From positions 186,001 through 250,000 of the forward strand of contig NZ_JABBHF010000005.1 of assembly GCF_012910715.1 (NCBI RefSeq): a stretch of DNA of 64,000 nucleotides. The letters are read 5' to 3'. Position numbers and translations under genes: made by a program. Numbering within the stretch: position 1 is the stretch's first letter; the number at the start of each line of letters is the position of its first letter. This DNA is from Flavivirga algicola (GTDB lineage: Bacteria; Bacteroidota; Bacteroidia; Flavobacteriales; Flavobacteriaceae). The notes below the pieces were generated by a model. That model had not been told where the DNA came from. It saw only the letters and a program-made list of their open reading frames with translations, and made no database searches. This document shows positions 26,946-37,227 of this stretch, in pieces.

Positions 26946-28013
26946 ATGGCAAACCCTTTAATAGGTACCTTGATTCATGCAGTTGGAGGTGTCGCAGCTT
27001 CTACATGTTATGTGCCTTTTCAAAAAGTTAAAAAATGGTCTTGGGACTCTTATTGGATTGTTCAAGCATCTTTTGCATGGTTTATTTTTCCTTTTTTAAT
27101 TGGGTTTTTAACAGTGCCTAATTTATTAGATGTCTTTAGTGAATCACCAACAGATGTTTTGGTAAATGCCACCTTGCTAGGTGCAATTTATGGTTTTGGA
27201 GGTATGTGTTTTGGTTTTGCCATTAGACATATAGGATATTCACTTACATATACCATATCAATTGGTATTTCTGCAATATTGGGAACTATAGTACCTTTAA
27301 TTCAGGAGGGTACTTTATTTAAAAAATTTAATGAGCCTGGAGGAGGTATTATCTTTTTTGGAATGTTTGTGGCGCTTATCGGAATTGTTTTTTGTGGTTT
27401 AGCGGGGTATAGGAAAGAAAAAGATTTAAAAGCAAATAATACCAATAAAGAGGAAGCTTTAACCTTTAATATGAAAAAAGGGTTGACGCTAACTTTAATT
27501 GCAGGTGTCTTATCGGCAGTTTTTGGTATCTCATTAACAGTGGGGGCACCTGTGGCTGAAATAGCAGGAGAATATGGCGCTGGTAATTTTGAAGGAAATG
27601 CTAATTTAATACTGTCAACAGGTGGTGCGTTTATAACAAACTTCATTTGGTTTACAATAGCTGGTTTAAAAAACGGAACATTAAAAGAAATTATTGATGT
27701 TAAAGGTGTGGGTAAAAAGCATTTTACACTTAATCTAGGAATGTCCATTTTAAGTGGTGCTTTATGGTACGGACAGTTTTTCTTTTATGGAATCGGCCAT
27801 GTTCAAATGGGGGATTATGGCTATGCAAGTTGGGTAATCCATATGTCCATGCTAATTTTCTTTAGCTACATAGTTGGTGTTATAATGAAAGAATGGGTTC
27901 AGGTAACTAAAAAAACAAATATGACATTGTTAATAGCCTTAGCAATACTAATTATATCGTTTATAATAATGGCATATGGAACAGTATTAGGAGAAGAAGT
28001 AGTAGCACATTAA
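26946..28013 (+). CDS. RhaT-like sugar/H+ symporter (DMT-type inner-membrane permease)
   Basis: The 355-aa protein is hydrophobic throughout, with about ten membrane helices, and has the L-rhamnose/proton symporter layout (HAVGGVAASTCYVPFQKVKKWSWDSYW near the N-terminus, SLTVGAPVAEIAGEYGAGNFEGN in the middle, ALWYGQFFFYGIGHVQMGDYG later). It would bring a monosaccharide from periplasm to cytoplasm. It is the first gene of the CoA-transferase operon, 9 bp before the next gene. Rhamnose is the family reference substrate, but no rhamnose isomerase or kinase is nearby, so another sugar or sugar acid is likely. Confidence 0.88.
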   Translation: MANPLIGTLIHAVGGVAASTCYVPFQKVKKWSWDSYWIVQASFAWFIFPFLIGFLTVPNLLDVFSESPTDVLVNATLLGAIYGFGGMCFGFAIRHIGYSLTYTISIGISAILGTIVPLIQEGTLFKKFNEPGGGIIFFGMFVALIGIVFCGLAGYRKEKDLKANNTNKEEALTFNMKKGLTLTLIAGVLSAVFGISLTVGAPVAEIAGEYGAGNFEGNANLILSTGGAFITNFIWFTIAGLKNGTLKEIIDVKGVGKKHFTLNLGMSILSGALWYGQFFFYGIGHVQMGDYGYASWVIHMSMLIFFSYIVGVIMKEWVQVTKKTNMTLLIALAILIISFIIMAYGTVLGEEVVAH

Positions 28014-28022
28014 AATATAAAA

Positions 28023-29174
28023 ATGAGTACAAAAAGAATACAGCTAAAAGGAATAACATGGAACCATAGTAGAGGATTTACATCTATGGTAGCCACGGCA
28101 CAGCGTTTTTCGGAATTAAACCCAAACGTTGACATTACATGGGAAAAAAGATCATTACAAGCTTTTGCAGATGAACCAATAAATGAGTTAGCAAAAAGAT
28201 ACGACTTGCTTATTATTGATCATCCTTGGGCAGGATTTGCAGGTAAGAATAATGTGATTCTGCCTTTAGATAAATATTTACCAAAAGCATACATGGACGA
28301 CCTCGCCGAAAATACTGTAGGGCGTTCCCATGAAAGCTATTCGTCAAACGGTCACCAATGGGCGTTGGCGGTTGATGCTGCAACACCAGTAGCATCAAGC
28401 AGACCAGATATTCTTGCAGAAAAAGGACTTGAACTTCCAAAAACATATGACGATTTATTAGCTTTAGCTAAAGTTAACTTGGTTATTATGCCAGGAATTC
28501 CACAAGACACATTAATGAATTTTTATATGATGTGTTGTAATTTAGGAGAAACTGTTTGTACTTCCAAAGAGCATGTGGTTAGTGAAGACATTGGAATAAA
28601 AGCGTTGCAGTTATTACGTGCGTTGGCAGTAGAAATGGATCCACAAATTTACGATTGGAATCCTATTCAAGTATATGAAGCCATGACGCTAACCGATAAA
28701 TATGCATATTGCCCCTGGGCTTATGGATACACAAACTACAGCAGAAATGGTTATGCCCGAAAACTATTGCATTTTCATGATATGGTGAAAATTAATGGGG
28801 TAGGTGCAATTTCTACGCTTGGGGGAACAGGTTTGGCAGTTTCTGCAGACACAGAAGAGATAGAAACAGCCATGAAATATGTAGAATATGTTGGATCAGA
28901 AGCGTGTCAAAAGACAGTGTTTTTTGACAATGGTGGTCAACCAGGTCATAGAAAGGCATGGACGGACGAACATACAAATAGTTTAACTGCAAATTTCTTT
29001 AAAAATACATTGCCAGGTTTAGACCGTGCTTTTTTACGACCACGTTATAACGGACATATGTATTTTCAAGATAGGGCAGGGGCGCCAATTAGAGATTATT
29101 TAATGCATGGAGGTGATGAAAAAGAATTGCTTTCGCATTTAAATGAATTATATAAAAAATCATTACATAAATAA
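28023..29174 (+). CDS. Solute-binding-protein-like protein without signal peptide
   Basis: The 383-aa protein matches the fold pattern of type I/II sugar-binding proteins of ABC importers ([26 protein letters not shown] at the start, [14 protein letters not shown] and [24 protein letters not shown] later). The N-terminus [10 protein letters not shown] is charged and directly enters strand 1, so there is no signal peptide or lipobox. No ABC permease or ATPase is near. It therefore should sit in the cytoplasm, perhaps as a binding protein or as an enzyme on the same fold. It is one base from the next gene, in a tight operon with CoA-transferases. Function unknown. Confidence 0.75.
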   Translation: MSTKRIQLKGITWNHSRGFTSMVATAQRFSELNPNVDITWEKRSLQAFADEPINELAKRYDLLIIDHPWAGFAGKNNVILPLDKYLPKAYMDDLAENTVGRSHESYSSNGHQWALAVDAATPVASSRPDILAEKGLELPKTYDDLLALAKVNLVIMPGIPQDTLMNFYMMCCNLGETVCTSKEHVVSEDIGIKALQLLRALAVEMDPQIYDWNPIQVYEAMTLTDKYAYCPWAYGYTNYSRNGYARKLLHFHDMVKINGVGAISTLGGTGLAVSADTEEIETAMKYVEYVGSEACQKTVFFDNGGQPGHRKAWTDEHTNSLTANFFKNTLPGLDRAFLRPRYNGHMYFQDRAGAPIRDYLMHGGDEKELLSHLNELYKKSLHK

Positions 29175-29175
29175 T

Positions 29176-30318
29176 ATGAGACCATTAGAGGGTGTTTTAG
29201 TTCTAGAGTTTGCCCAATTCATGGCGGGGCCTTCCGCGGGTTTGAGGTTGGCGGATTTAGGAGCTAGAGTTATAAAAATAGAAAGACCAGACAGAGGAGA
29301 GGCAGGAAGACAAATCGCACTAAAGAATTTGTTTTTAGATGGTAGTAGTTTAGTTTTTCATACTGTCAATAGAAATAAAGATTCTTACGCTGCAAACCTT
29401 AAGGATCCTGAAGATTTAGAACGTATTAAAAAGTTAATTGGCCAAGCAGATGTTATGACACATAATTTCCGGCCAGGGGTCATGGAAAAAATAGGTTTAG
29501 ACTATGAAACGGTAAAAGAGATTAACTCAAAATTAATATATGCTACTGTTACAGGATATGGTACTATAGGTCCCTGGTCCAAAAAACCAGGCCAAGATTT
29601 ATTAATACAATCGATGTCTGGTTTTGCTAATTTGACAGGAAATAAGGAGGATGCCCCTGTGCCTGTTGGAGCAGCAGTTTCAGATATAATTACAGGAACC
29701 CATTTAGCTCATGGAGTGTTAGCCAGCTTGATAAAAAGAGAGAAAACCAATAAGGGTTCATTAGTTGAGGTAAGTTTATTAGAATCTACTTTAGATTTTC
29801 AGTTTGAAGTGATTACAACATATTTAAATGATGGCCACCAACGTCCAGAAAGAGCAAAACAAGGTTCTGCTCATGCTTATTTGGGGGCGCCTTATGGTAT
29901 TTACAAAACAAAGGATGGGTATATATCTATTGCGATGGGCTCTTTGTTAAAATTAGGTGAGGTTCTGGACTGTTCAGAATTAAGCGTGTATACAGATCCA
30001 GATTCTTGGTTTACAAAACGTAACGAAATCATGGACATATTAAGATCTTTTTTAATAAAGGGAAATACATCTCAATGGTTGGATATTTTGGAATCTGAAG
30101 GAATATGGAGTTCAGATGTTTTTGATTATAAAACATTATTGAATCATGAGGCTTACAAAGTACTACAAATGGATCAAAAATTGTCTTTGCTTTCAGGGGA
30201 AGAAGTTCATACTTTAAGATGTCCTATAAGAGTAAATGATCAACGAATATTTTCTAATAAACCTGCCCCACGGGTTGGACAACATACAGAAGACCTTATT
30301 AAAGAATTTAATCTATAA
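29176..30318 (+). CDS. Family III (CaiB/BaiF) CoA-transferase
   Basis: This is 380 aa from ATG 29176. That start matches the paralogue at 30904, whereas an in-frame TTG-type start further upstream would overlap the previous gene. Family motifs are [42 protein letters not shown] and the catalytic Asp170 in AAVSDIITG. The family moves CoA between carboxylic acids, as in carnitine, oxalate, mesaconate or itaconate metabolism. Here it would activate an acid derived from the imported compound. The acceptor is unknown. The gene lies one base after the solute-binding-like gene and 15 bp before the MaoC gene. Confidence 0.92.
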   Translation: MRPLEGVLVLEFAQFMAGPSAGLRLADLGARVIKIERPDRGEAGRQIALKNLFLDGSSLVFHTVNRNKDSYAANLKDPEDLERIKKLIGQADVMTHNFRPGVMEKIGLDYETVKEINSKLIYATVTGYGTIGPWSKKPGQDLLIQSMSGFANLTGNKEDAPVPVGAAVSDIITGTHLAHGVLASLIKREKTNKGSLVEVSLLESTLDFQFEVITTYLNDGHQRPERAKQGSAHAYLGAPYGIYKTKDGYISIAMGSLLKLGEVLDCSELSVYTDPDSWFTKRNEIMDILRSFLIKGNTSQWLDILESEGIWSSDVFDYKTLLNHEAYKVLQMDQKLSLLSGEEVHTLRCPIRVNDQRIFSNKPAPRVGQHTEDLIKEFNL

Positions 30319-30333
30319 AATACAAAGAAAATT

Positions 30334-30837
30334 ATGCCAGAAAACACGCCTTTGGAGCAACACGAAAACATTCCTGTATATAATACGGAAAACTGGATGT
30401 ATGAAGATTTTAAAATTGGACAAAAGGACCGTTCTATTAGAAGAACAATTTCAGAAGGAGAGGCCATGTTGTTCAATGGCTTGGTACTTGATATGCATCC
30501 TTATGTTGGAGATCAGGTTTTTGCTGAAGAAGATGGTCTATTCGGAAAGCGTCTGGTCGCAGGAGCTATGGTCTTTAGTTTGGGACTAGGTCTTATGGCC
30601 AACAATAATGTAAATACTTTCAGTTATGGCTATGATAAGCTTCGGTTTATAAAACCTGTATTTATAGGTGACACAATTTATACAGTACGAACCCATTTAA
30701 ATAAAACTCCAAAATATGATGAAATGGGTTTGATTACCGTTAGTTATGAAGTCTATAAGCATCCTGGGGAATTAGTTTTGTATTGCGAACACTTACAAAC
30801 AGTTAAATATCGAGACCCAAAAAACCATAAAAAATGA
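30334..30837 (+). CDS. MaoC-like hydratase/dehydratase homologue with altered active site
   Basis: The 167-aa hot-dog protein resembles the MaoC protein at 39228, sharing the tail motif [20 protein letters not shown]. In active MaoC/R-hydratases the site reads D-x-N-P-x-H-x-D. Here the matching stretch reads D53-M-H-P-Y-V-G-D60, so the catalytic His position is Val58 and a His sits at the Asn position. It may have shifted chemistry or act as a partner of the intact copy. Mesaconyl- and itaconyl-CoA hydratases are the closest functional analogues by context with CoA-transferases. Confidence 0.85.
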   Translation: MPENTPLEQHENIPVYNTENWMYEDFKIGQKDRSIRRTISEGEAMLFNGLVLDMHPYVGDQVFAEEDGLFGKRLVAGAMVFSLGLGLMANNNVNTFSYGYDKLRFIKPVFIGDTIYTVRTHLNKTPKYDEMGLITVSYEVYKHPGELVLYCEHLQTVKYRDPKNHKK

Positions 30838-30903
30838 GGGGTTTAGATATATTTCATACGTTAAAAATGAGCACAAAAATAATAGTATTCACAATTAGTT
30901 GAG

Positions 30904-32046
30904 ATGAAACCATTAGAAGATATATTAATTATAGATTTAAGTCAGTTTTTATCTGCTCCATCGGCAACATTACGATTAGCAGATTTAGGAGCTCGAGTTA
31001 TAAAAGTTGAAAGACCAGAAATCGGTGACATTTGCAGACAGCTTTATGTTTCAAATGTTCGCTTAAATGGTGAATCAACAATTTTTAGGGCAATTAATAG
31101 AAATAAGGAAAGTTTTCAGGCAGACTTAAAGAATGAAGTTGATAAGCAACGTGTTTTTAAACTTATAGAAAAGGCAGATGTTTTGGTGCATAATTTCAGA
31201 CCAGGTGTCATCGAAAGATTAGGATTAGACTATGAAACTGTCAAAAATATAAATCCAAATATTGTTTATGGAGATATTTCTGGATATGGAACAGAAGGCC
31301 CTTGGAAATCTAAACCTGGACAGGATTTATTACTACAATCCTTGTCTGGCCTAACAGCACTAAACGGAATTGAAGGAAATGGACCTACTCCTGTTGGGTT
31401 AGCAATCGTAGATATATTATCGGGTGCACATTTAGTTCAAGGTATTTTAGCGGCATTGTTAAAACGGGCAAAAACAGGAAAAGGCAGTAAAATATCTGTT
31501 AGCATGTTGGAGTCTATCTTAGATTTTCAATTTGAGTCAATCACAACGTTCTATCACGATGGTGGTCAGCCAACGGTTCGTCCAAAAAGCAACAGTGCTC
31601 ACGCATATTTAGGAGCACCGTATGGTGTATATCAAACAACTAATGGATATATAGCATTAGCAATGGGTTCAATTCCAGTACTTGGTGAACTGTTGGGATG
31701 TAAACCATTAACGCATTATAAAGATGTAGGGTCTTGGTTTACTAAAAGAGATGAGATTAAAAAGATTTTGGCAGATCATTTAAGCACAGATACTACAGAA
31801 AAATGGCTTTCAATTTTAGAGCCGGCTGATATTTGGTGTGCAAGTATTATGGATTGGGATACCTTATTCGCTCAAGATGGTTTTAAAATCTTGGAGATGA
31901 TACAGAACGTGAAAATGGGAGATGGTTTTGAATATAAAACAACGCGCTGTCCTATTAAGATTGATGGAGAATATTTAACATCATCGTTAGGCTCACCCGC
32001 ACTAGGAGAGCACACAAAAGCTATTATAAATGAATTAATTTCATAG
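30904..32046 (+). CDS. Family III (CaiB/BaiF) CoA-transferase, second copy
   Basis: This 380-aa protein has the same length as the protein at 29176 and is clearly related to it (shared [39 protein letters not shown]). The catalytic Asp170 is kept in LAIVDILSG. The N-terminal active-site region differs ([12 protein letters not shown] against [12 protein letters not shown]), so the two may form a heteromer or act on different acids. It lies 66 bp after the MaoC gene and 5 bp before the second solute-binding-like gene. Confidence 0.92.
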   Translation: MKPLEDILIIDLSQFLSAPSATLRLADLGARVIKVERPEIGDICRQLYVSNVRLNGESTIFRAINRNKESFQADLKNEVDKQRVFKLIEKADVLVHNFRPGVIERLGLDYETVKNINPNIVYGDISGYGTEGPWKSKPGQDLLLQSLSGLTALNGIEGNGPTPVGLAIVDILSGAHLVQGILAALLKRAKTGKGSKISVSMLESILDFQFESITTFYHDGGQPTVRPKSNSAHAYLGAPYGVYQTTNGYIALAMGSIPVLGELLGCKPLTHYKDVGSWFTKRDEIKKILADHLSTDTTEKWLSILEPADIWCASIMDWDTLFAQDGFKILEMIQNVKMGDGFEYKTTRCPIKIDGEYLTSSLGSPALGEHTKAIINELIS

Positions 32047-32051
32047 AAACG

Positions 32052-33281
32052 GTGAACAATAAGTTTAGAATAGCCGTTCGCAAGTTTGATGCCTTTGAAA
32101 CAGGAATTGATAAAATTTGGAAATTATTTTGCAAAAAAACAGGCTGTAAATTAGAATTAGAAGCTGTTCCATTAGACCTACATCCTTTATACGATACCAT
32201 CTTAAAAGACGAGGGGTTAAAACACGGAACTTGGGATGTGTCCTTAATAAATACAGATTGGATTACCGAGGCTTACACAAACAATGCTATCGAAGATTTA
32301 ACACCATATATTGCTAAAAGCCCACCTCATAACTTTCCTGATGGCTGGTCTGGATCTTTATTGTCCAAGCAAGAATTTGATACTAAAACAGTAGGTCTTC
32401 CTTTTCACGATGGACCAGAATGTCTGATCTATAGAAAAGATCTATTCGAATCTGTTGAAGAAAAAACCAATTTCTATAAAGAATATGAAAAACGGTTAGA
32501 GGTTCCAAAAACCTGGGACGATTTAATAGAAGTCGCAGAATTTTTTAACAGACCAAAAGATAATTTATACGGGACTACTTTTGCGGCATATCCAGATGGA
32601 CATAACACGGTGTTTGATTTTTGCCTGCAATTATGGACCCGTGGTGGTGAATTGTTCGATGATGTCAAGAAAATCAAATTAAATTCAGAACAAGCTGTTG
32701 AAGGTATGGCGTTTTACAGAAAGGCACTTAAAAATTTAAAGGCTATTCACCCAGAATCAAGAGATTTCGATTCTGTGAAATCAGGTATGGCTTTTGCCAA
32801 CGGCAATTTAGCAATGATGGTTAACTGGTTTGGATTTGCTTCTATGTGTGAGTTTCTTGAAGGTTCAAAAGTGAAAGGAAAAGTAGATATTGCGAATGTA
32901 CCAGCGGGACCTAATGGAGAAGGTGCCTCTTTAAATGCCTATTGGATGTATGTTATAGGTAGTGGGAGTAAACATAAAGATTTAGCATACGAATTTATTA
33001 AGTTTGCAGTTAACGAAGAGAATGATAAGTTGCTAACATTGGAAGGAGCTATAGGTTGCCGTAAGTCTACATGGCACGATGCAGATGTTAATAAAGAAGT
33101 CCCTTATTATCACAAATTAGAAGAATTACATAAAAATACGCGATCACTTCCCAGAAAGAGTAATTGGTCCAAAATAGCCAATATTATTGATCAGTTGGTG
33201 TTAGAGGTCATCAATACTTCAAAAGACATTACGTTAATTCTGGACAACGCCCAAAAAGAAGTTGATTTTATAGAAAAATAA
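32052..33281 (+). CDS. Second solute-binding-protein-like protein without signal peptide
   Basis: The 409-aa protein starts at GTG 32052, 5 bp after the CoA-transferase stop. It has features of sugar-binding proteins of ABC systems: TWDVSLINTDWITEAYTNNAIEDLTPYI, VPKTWDDLIEVAEFFNRPK, and the C-lobe ASLNAYWMYVIGSGSKHKDLAYEFIKF. As with the protein at 28023, the N-terminus MNNKFRIAVRKFDAF has no signal sequence and no transporter subunits are near. The two are distant from each other, so they may bind or convert two different molecules in the cytoplasm. Confidence 0.75.
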   Translation: MNNKFRIAVRKFDAFETGIDKIWKLFCKKTGCKLELEAVPLDLHPLYDTILKDEGLKHGTWDVSLINTDWITEAYTNNAIEDLTPYIAKSPPHNFPDGWSGSLLSKQEFDTKTVGLPFHDGPECLIYRKDLFESVEEKTNFYKEYEKRLEVPKTWDDLIEVAEFFNRPKDNLYGTTFAAYPDGHNTVFDFCLQLWTRGGELFDDVKKIKLNSEQAVEGMAFYRKALKNLKAIHPESRDFDSVKSGMAFANGNLAMMVNWFGFASMCEFLEGSKVKGKVDIANVPAGPNGEGASLNAYWMYVIGSGSKHKDLAYEFIKFAVNEENDKLLTLEGAIGCRKSTWHDADVNKEVPYYHKLEELHKNTRSLPRKSNWSKIANIIDQLVLEVINTSKDITLILDNAQKEVDFIEK

Positions 33282-33287
33282 TTAATT

Positions 33288-34358
33288 ATGCAATTAGTTT
33301 ACAAACCAGAATTACCAAAAGAAAAACGCCCAATTTATATTATTGGAGCGGGTGGGATTGTTCGTGATGCACATTTACCAGCATATAGAAATGCAGGTTT
33401 TGTGGTAAAAGGCATTACTAACAGAACCAAACAAAGAGCTACAGATTTAGCTAAATCATTTAATATTCCCAATGTTTATGATAATGTAGAGGAGATGGTA
33501 TCTGCGGCATCAACAAATGCCGTTTTTGACCTAACATTGATGCCTAACCAATTTGTAGCTACTTTAGAATTATTACCAGACGAATCGGCAGTATTGATTC
33601 AGAAGCCAATGGGTGATGATTATAAGCAGACTATAGAGATTTTAGAAGTTTGCAGAAGAAAAAAATTAAAAGCAGCTATCAATTGTCAAATGCGTTTTGC
33701 TCCGTATGTTATGGCAGCAAAGTATTTGATTGATCAAGGGTTAATAGGTGAATTATACGATTTTGAAGTTCGACTAACAATTTACACCCCATGGGAGTAT
33801 TTTCCAAATGTAGTGAATCATCCACGTTTAGAAATTCAGCAACACAGCATTCACTATATTGATTTAATCCGTTCGTTTTTAGGAAATCCAAAAAAAGTAT
33901 ATTCAAAAACGTTGCGGAATCCAATAAAACCAATGTCATCAACACGCACTACTACCATTATGGATTATAACGATGCGATGCGTGCCATTATTAATACCAA
34001 TCACGATCATAACTTTGGAGAGAAGAACCAAGAAAGTTTTGTGAAATGGGAGGGAACAAAAGGAGCCATTAAAGCAAGAATAGGGTTGTTGTTGGATTAC
34101 CCTAACGGAAAACCAGATTTATTTCAATATTGTATAGTTAAAGATGGGGAAGAACCAAATTGGGTTGAGGTTGCATTAGAAGGCTCATGGTTTCCTGATG
34201 CTTTTGTAGGAACTATGGCATCTTTAATGCGCTATGTAGAAGGTTCTACGGATGAGCTTCCAACCAGTGTTGAAGATGTTGTGCATTCAATGGCTATAGT
34301 TGAATCTGCTTACCAATCTAATAATGATGGCGGTATTACGCCAAATTACAATGTGTGA
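33288..34358 (+). CDS. Gfo/Idh/MocA-family NAD(P)-dependent oxidoreductase
   Basis: The 356-aa protein has the nucleotide-binding motif IYIIGAGGIVRDAHLPAY near the start and the catalytic Lys in VLIQKPMGDDY, where the usual EKP reads QKP. A His-containing motif HSIHYIDLIRSFLG follows. The family oxidises or reduces hydroxyls of sugars, inositols or sugar acids. It is the last gene of the operon, 6 bp after the solute-binding-like gene. It may carry out the first oxidation of the imported sugar or regenerate a keto group needed before CoA activation. Confidence 0.9.
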   Translation: MQLVYKPELPKEKRPIYIIGAGGIVRDAHLPAYRNAGFVVKGITNRTKQRATDLAKSFNIPNVYDNVEEMVSAASTNAVFDLTLMPNQFVATLELLPDESAVLIQKPMGDDYKQTIEILEVCRRKKLKAAINCQMRFAPYVMAAKYLIDQGLIGELYDFEVRLTIYTPWEYFPNVVNHPRLEIQQHSIHYIDLIRSFLGNPKKVYSKTLRNPIKPMSSTRTTTIMDYNDAMRAIINTNHDHNFGEKNQESFVKWEGTKGAIKARIGLLLDYPNGKPDLFQYCIVKDGEEPNWVEVALEGSWFPDAFVGTMASLMRYVEGSTDELPTSVEDVVHSMAIVESAYQSNNDGGITPNYNV

Positions 34359-34458
34359 GAGGGTTGGCTTTCAATACAATATAAAGCTGGACAGTTAACT
34401 CGGGTCTCACTAAAAGAATGTGTTTGTAATATGTTCAGCATCATCTCAAGTCATAACA

Positions 34459-34477
34459 TTTTCACTGAAAACAGGGT
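34459..34477 (+). repeat. 19-bp dispersed repeat, copy 1
   Basis: The 19-bp segment of form TTTTCACTG-R-AAAC-R-GGGT recurs at 36172-36190 with 17 of 19 bases identical. Both copies lie in non-coding DNA flanking the DUF1963/hypothetical genes. Confidence 0.5.
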
Positions 34478-34534
34478 GTTGTAAGTAATCAATGCAGGGT
34501 ATTTTCGCTTCTATAATAATTAGAAAATATTCCC

Positions 34535-35398
34535 ATGATCGACAAGAAAAAACATTTAAAAATACTTAAGAAGAAATTTGATAAAATTAAATGGGAAAAT
34601 CGAAAAACTTTAGAGAAGTCTTATTTCGATTTTATCGAATCGGAAACTGTTCCAGCTATAAAAATTGAAGAGGAAGTTTCAAAAAAAGTAACCTTAGGAA
34701 TATCAAAAATAGGTGGCACTCCGCATTTGGCACCTCATATGAAATGGCCTGAGTTTGAAAATGCTCCCATGGTGTTTTTTGCACAGCTGAATTTATCGGA
34801 CATAGCATCATATCACATCGAAGATCTCCTGCCCAAAAGAGGAATTTTATATTTCTTTGCACATTATGAAGAACCAGTAAATGAATATGGTGCAGAATTT
34901 GATTTTATACAACCTAAAGAAAAATATCAGGTGCTTTTTTTTGAGGGAGATGATATGGGGCAACTGAAGGATACGTCTTTTCCAGAAACAATGCCTCGTT
35001 GTTACCAATTTAAAGAATCTACCATGCGCTTTGAGCCTTTTTATGAGGTTCCAAACGATATTTATAACTATACAGAATTTGAGGATAATCTTTCTGGCAA
35101 TGATTATAATCGTATTATCGAATTTCACGAAACAATATCAAAAGATTTAGATGTTAGCCAAATATTAGGAGTTCCTGCAGCGGTTCAGGATGATGTAGCT
35201 ATCGATTGGGCATATGCATATATGGAAGAAGAGGAATGTGATGAGGATGAAGATGAATTGGCAGCTGAATTTGTTAACATATTAACCATGCCTATTTTTA
35301 GCAATATTGGTGGTGCACAAGGGTATTTTGGAATTCGAAAGGAAGATTTAGCAGACAAAAACTTTGATGCATGCATTTTTGTTATGCAAGACTCCTAG
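34535..35398 (+). CDS. DUF1963 (YwqG-like) protein
   Basis: The 287-aa cytoplasmic protein has the DUF1963 pattern: SKIGGTPHLAPHMKWPEF, MVFFAQLNLSDI, LLPKRGILYFFAHYEE, and a C-terminal GGAQGYFGIRKEDL. An acidic run (EEEECDEDEDE) precedes the last strand. The family is uncharacterised and often found in toxin/immunity neighbourhoods. It starts a group of genes without link to sugar catabolism that splits the CoA operon from the SDR/MaoC pair. Confidence 0.85.
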   Translation: MIDKKKHLKILKKKFDKIKWENRKTLEKSYFDFIESETVPAIKIEEEVSKKVTLGISKIGGTPHLAPHMKWPEFENAPMVFFAQLNLSDIASYHIEDLLPKRGILYFFAHYEEPVNEYGAEFDFIQPKEKYQVLFFEGDDMGQLKDTSFPETMPRCYQFKESTMRFEPFYEVPNDIYNYTEFEDNLSGNDYNRIIEFHETISKDLDVSQILGVPAAVQDDVAIDWAYAYMEEEECDEDEDELAAEFVNILTMPIFSNIGGAQGYFGIRKEDLADKNFDACIFVMQDS

Positions 35399-35439
35399 TT
35401 TAAGAAGGTTATGCCAATGAGTCAAGTCAATAGAAATAG

Positions 35440-35976
35440 ATGAAAATAATATACTTTTTTTGGATACTTCATGGCTTAATTTACAATGCCCAACAAAAAA
35501 AATATGGCTGTAATGATATCACTTATAAAGGCGGTTATTTCTATGAAATAAAGTCTGGCAATTTAGCAAATGGAGTGCTGGAATGCGTAGAAGCTATTAA
35601 CAATGATGGATATGTCTATAGGGATTTCGCGCATTATAAAAACGGTGTCAAGGTTGGGAAATGGTTGTATACTGAGGGAAATGATACGTTGCAACATGGA
35701 GAAATAATTCTAGATACAAAATTAAGCAGATTACTTTCCCAAAAATTTAGTGCTAAGCACATAGGTCTTGAAATATCTCATGAAAGAGGACTTATTAAAT
35801 TTAATTTAAAGGTTTATGAGCCTAAAAAGGTGCTTGGTTCAATTGAAATTCAAAATATAGTAAATACCGATCTAAGAGGATTTATGATTGTAAACCAGGT
35901 AAATAAGGTTCGTATTTTTATTTTAAATAGTGATGGGTATTGGAGTGACGAAGATTTTTATAAACTAGAAGAATAA
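35440..35976 (+). CDS. Hypothetical exported protein, MORN-like start
   Basis: The 178-aa protein begins with a short hydrophobic segment (IIYFFWILHGLIYNAQ) that may be a signal peptide. DFAHYKNGVKVGKWLYTEGND resembles a MORN/YwqK-type repeat. No family can be named with certainty. It follows the DUF1963 gene by 41 bp and is probably co-transcribed. Confidence 0.6.
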   Translation: MKIIYFFWILHGLIYNAQQKKYGCNDITYKGGYFYEIKSGNLANGVLECVEAINNDGYVYRDFAHYKNGVKVGKWLYTEGNDTLQHGEIILDTKLSRLLSQKFSAKHIGLEISHERGLIKFNLKVYEPKKVLGSIEIQNIVNTDLRGFMIVNQVNKVRIFILNSDGYWSDEDFYKLEE

Positions 35977-35977
35977 A

Positions 35978-36103
35978 ATGTCTACCAAAAGATATAAGGT
36001 TGAAGTTTCAAATCAAATTTTTAAAAACATAGCTAATAAAAAAATTATAAGCCCTATTACAACGGAGGGTGACAAAACAAAATGCTTATCCATCTGTTTG
36101 TAG
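35978..36103 (+). CDS. Short candidate ORF, 41 aa
   Basis: The ATG lies one base after the stop codon of the preceding gene, in a position that allows translational coupling. The peptide (starting MSTKRYKVEVSNQIF) is Lys-rich and has no recognisable family. It may be a real small protein or the remnant of a decayed gene. Confidence 0.3.
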   Translation: MSTKRYKVEVSNQIFKNIANKKIISPITTEGDKTKCLSICL

Positions 36104-36427
36104 TCATTATAAGAGATGTTTAACGGCTATTTTTCTAACTACTAATTATACAATATCATAAAAAATAGGAATTTTCACTGGAAACGGGGTATTTTAATTA
36201 GCTAAAACAAGATATTTTAGTAGTTATTAATATATGTCTTGATCGATAAGGAAGGACTATTTGAACGGCCTTAGGGTGCAATCACGTACATCATTTCAAA
36301 AATAAAAAGATACTACGTCAATAATATTTCAAACAACTAATGTAAAAGGCTTCAAAATAACTTTTTATTTAGACTGTTACGCTTATTTAGAAAATTAAAA
36401 TAGATAAAAACAAATTAATATATAATT
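36104..36427. other. Intergenic region without recognised gene
   Basis: About 320 bp of AT-rich DNA between the short ORF and the lipoprotein gene at 36428. It carries the second 19-bp repeat copy. I see no other conserved element. Confidence 0.4.
36172..36190 (+). repeat. 19-bp dispersed repeat, copy 2
   Basis: This is the second copy of the segment at 34459-34477, differing at two positions (G for A twice). Confidence 0.5.
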
Positions 36428-37141
36428 ATGAAAAAAATATCTTTAGCAAGTCTATTAATCCTAATAGCATTACTTGCTTCCTGTAACAAGAATAAAGAAC
36501 CTAATACCATAAAAGAGGATGTTGGTATGGTTGACAATTCTAAAACTTTAGTAAAAGAAAGCTTAGATTTAAACAAACCAGAGCTTTATTGCGAAATAGA
36601 GCTAGAAAGCACAAAGCAACAAGCTTCGAATTATGAACTTAAAAGTTTTAATGCATTGAAAAAGGGAGCTATCACTACGACATTCAGTATTAGTTTGAAT
36701 GAAGACATGTATAACCGGAATCCTCTGGAAATTGAGCTCATAATGATTCGAGAATCAAATTCACCAAAGTTAATCACAGGAACCTATCCTATAAAATCTT
36801 TGATGGAATCTGAAAAAGGATTAGTGCGTTATTTTGATTTTGTAGGTAATGTTATTAGTATGGAGACATACAAGAATGCCATTGCCGTTGATCTTTTAGA
36901 AGATATAGAAGAGGATTTTGTATTTCTATCTGAGGGAACAAATAAATTAATTATAGAATCGGTAGAGGGAATTAATATTGAGGAAGAAGAGAATGGGGTA
37001 TATGAATCTGGAAAACAGTTATTAACGGGAAGTTTACAGGTTTCCTTGTTAAAAGTATCCAATAAAGAAAAAATTCAGCTGAAAGTTGACTTTAGGGTCA
37101 ACCACGATTGGATATTAGTAAATATGGATAACAAAAAATAA
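36428..37141 (+). CDS. Hypothetical lipoprotein
   Basis: The 237-aa protein has a clear lipobox (LIALLASC, Cys19). The mature part is predicted beta-rich, with many acidic residues and no cysteine motif, transmembrane segment or catalytic signature. I do not recognise the family. It sits in the group of non-catabolic genes between 34.5 and 38.1 kb, 86 bp before the next gene. Confidence 0.7.
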   Translation: MKKISLASLLILIALLASCNKNKEPNTIKEDVGMVDNSKTLVKESLDLNKPELYCEIELESTKQQASNYELKSFNALKKGAITTTFSISLNEDMYNRNPLEIELIMIRESNSPKLITGTYPIKSLMESEKGLVRYFDFVGNVISMETYKNAIAVDLLEDIEEDFVFLSEGTNKLIIESVEGINIEEEENGVYESGKQLLTGSLQVSLLKVSNKEKIQLKVDFRVNHDWILVNMDNKK

Positions 37142-37227
37142 CTGTCCACTAAACAAGGTTTACAAAATGAAGAAAACCTGAATTCCTATATTATTGCTTA
37201 AATCATATAGCTAATTAAAATTAAGAT

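Noticed and set aside
30236-30589. Plus-strand frame between the CoA-transferase and MaoC genes
   Set aside because: It is a shifted frame over the end of one real gene and the start of the next.
28023-33281. An ABC sugar importer
   Set aside because: Only binding-protein-like genes are present. There is no permease or ATPase, and both proteins lack export signals.
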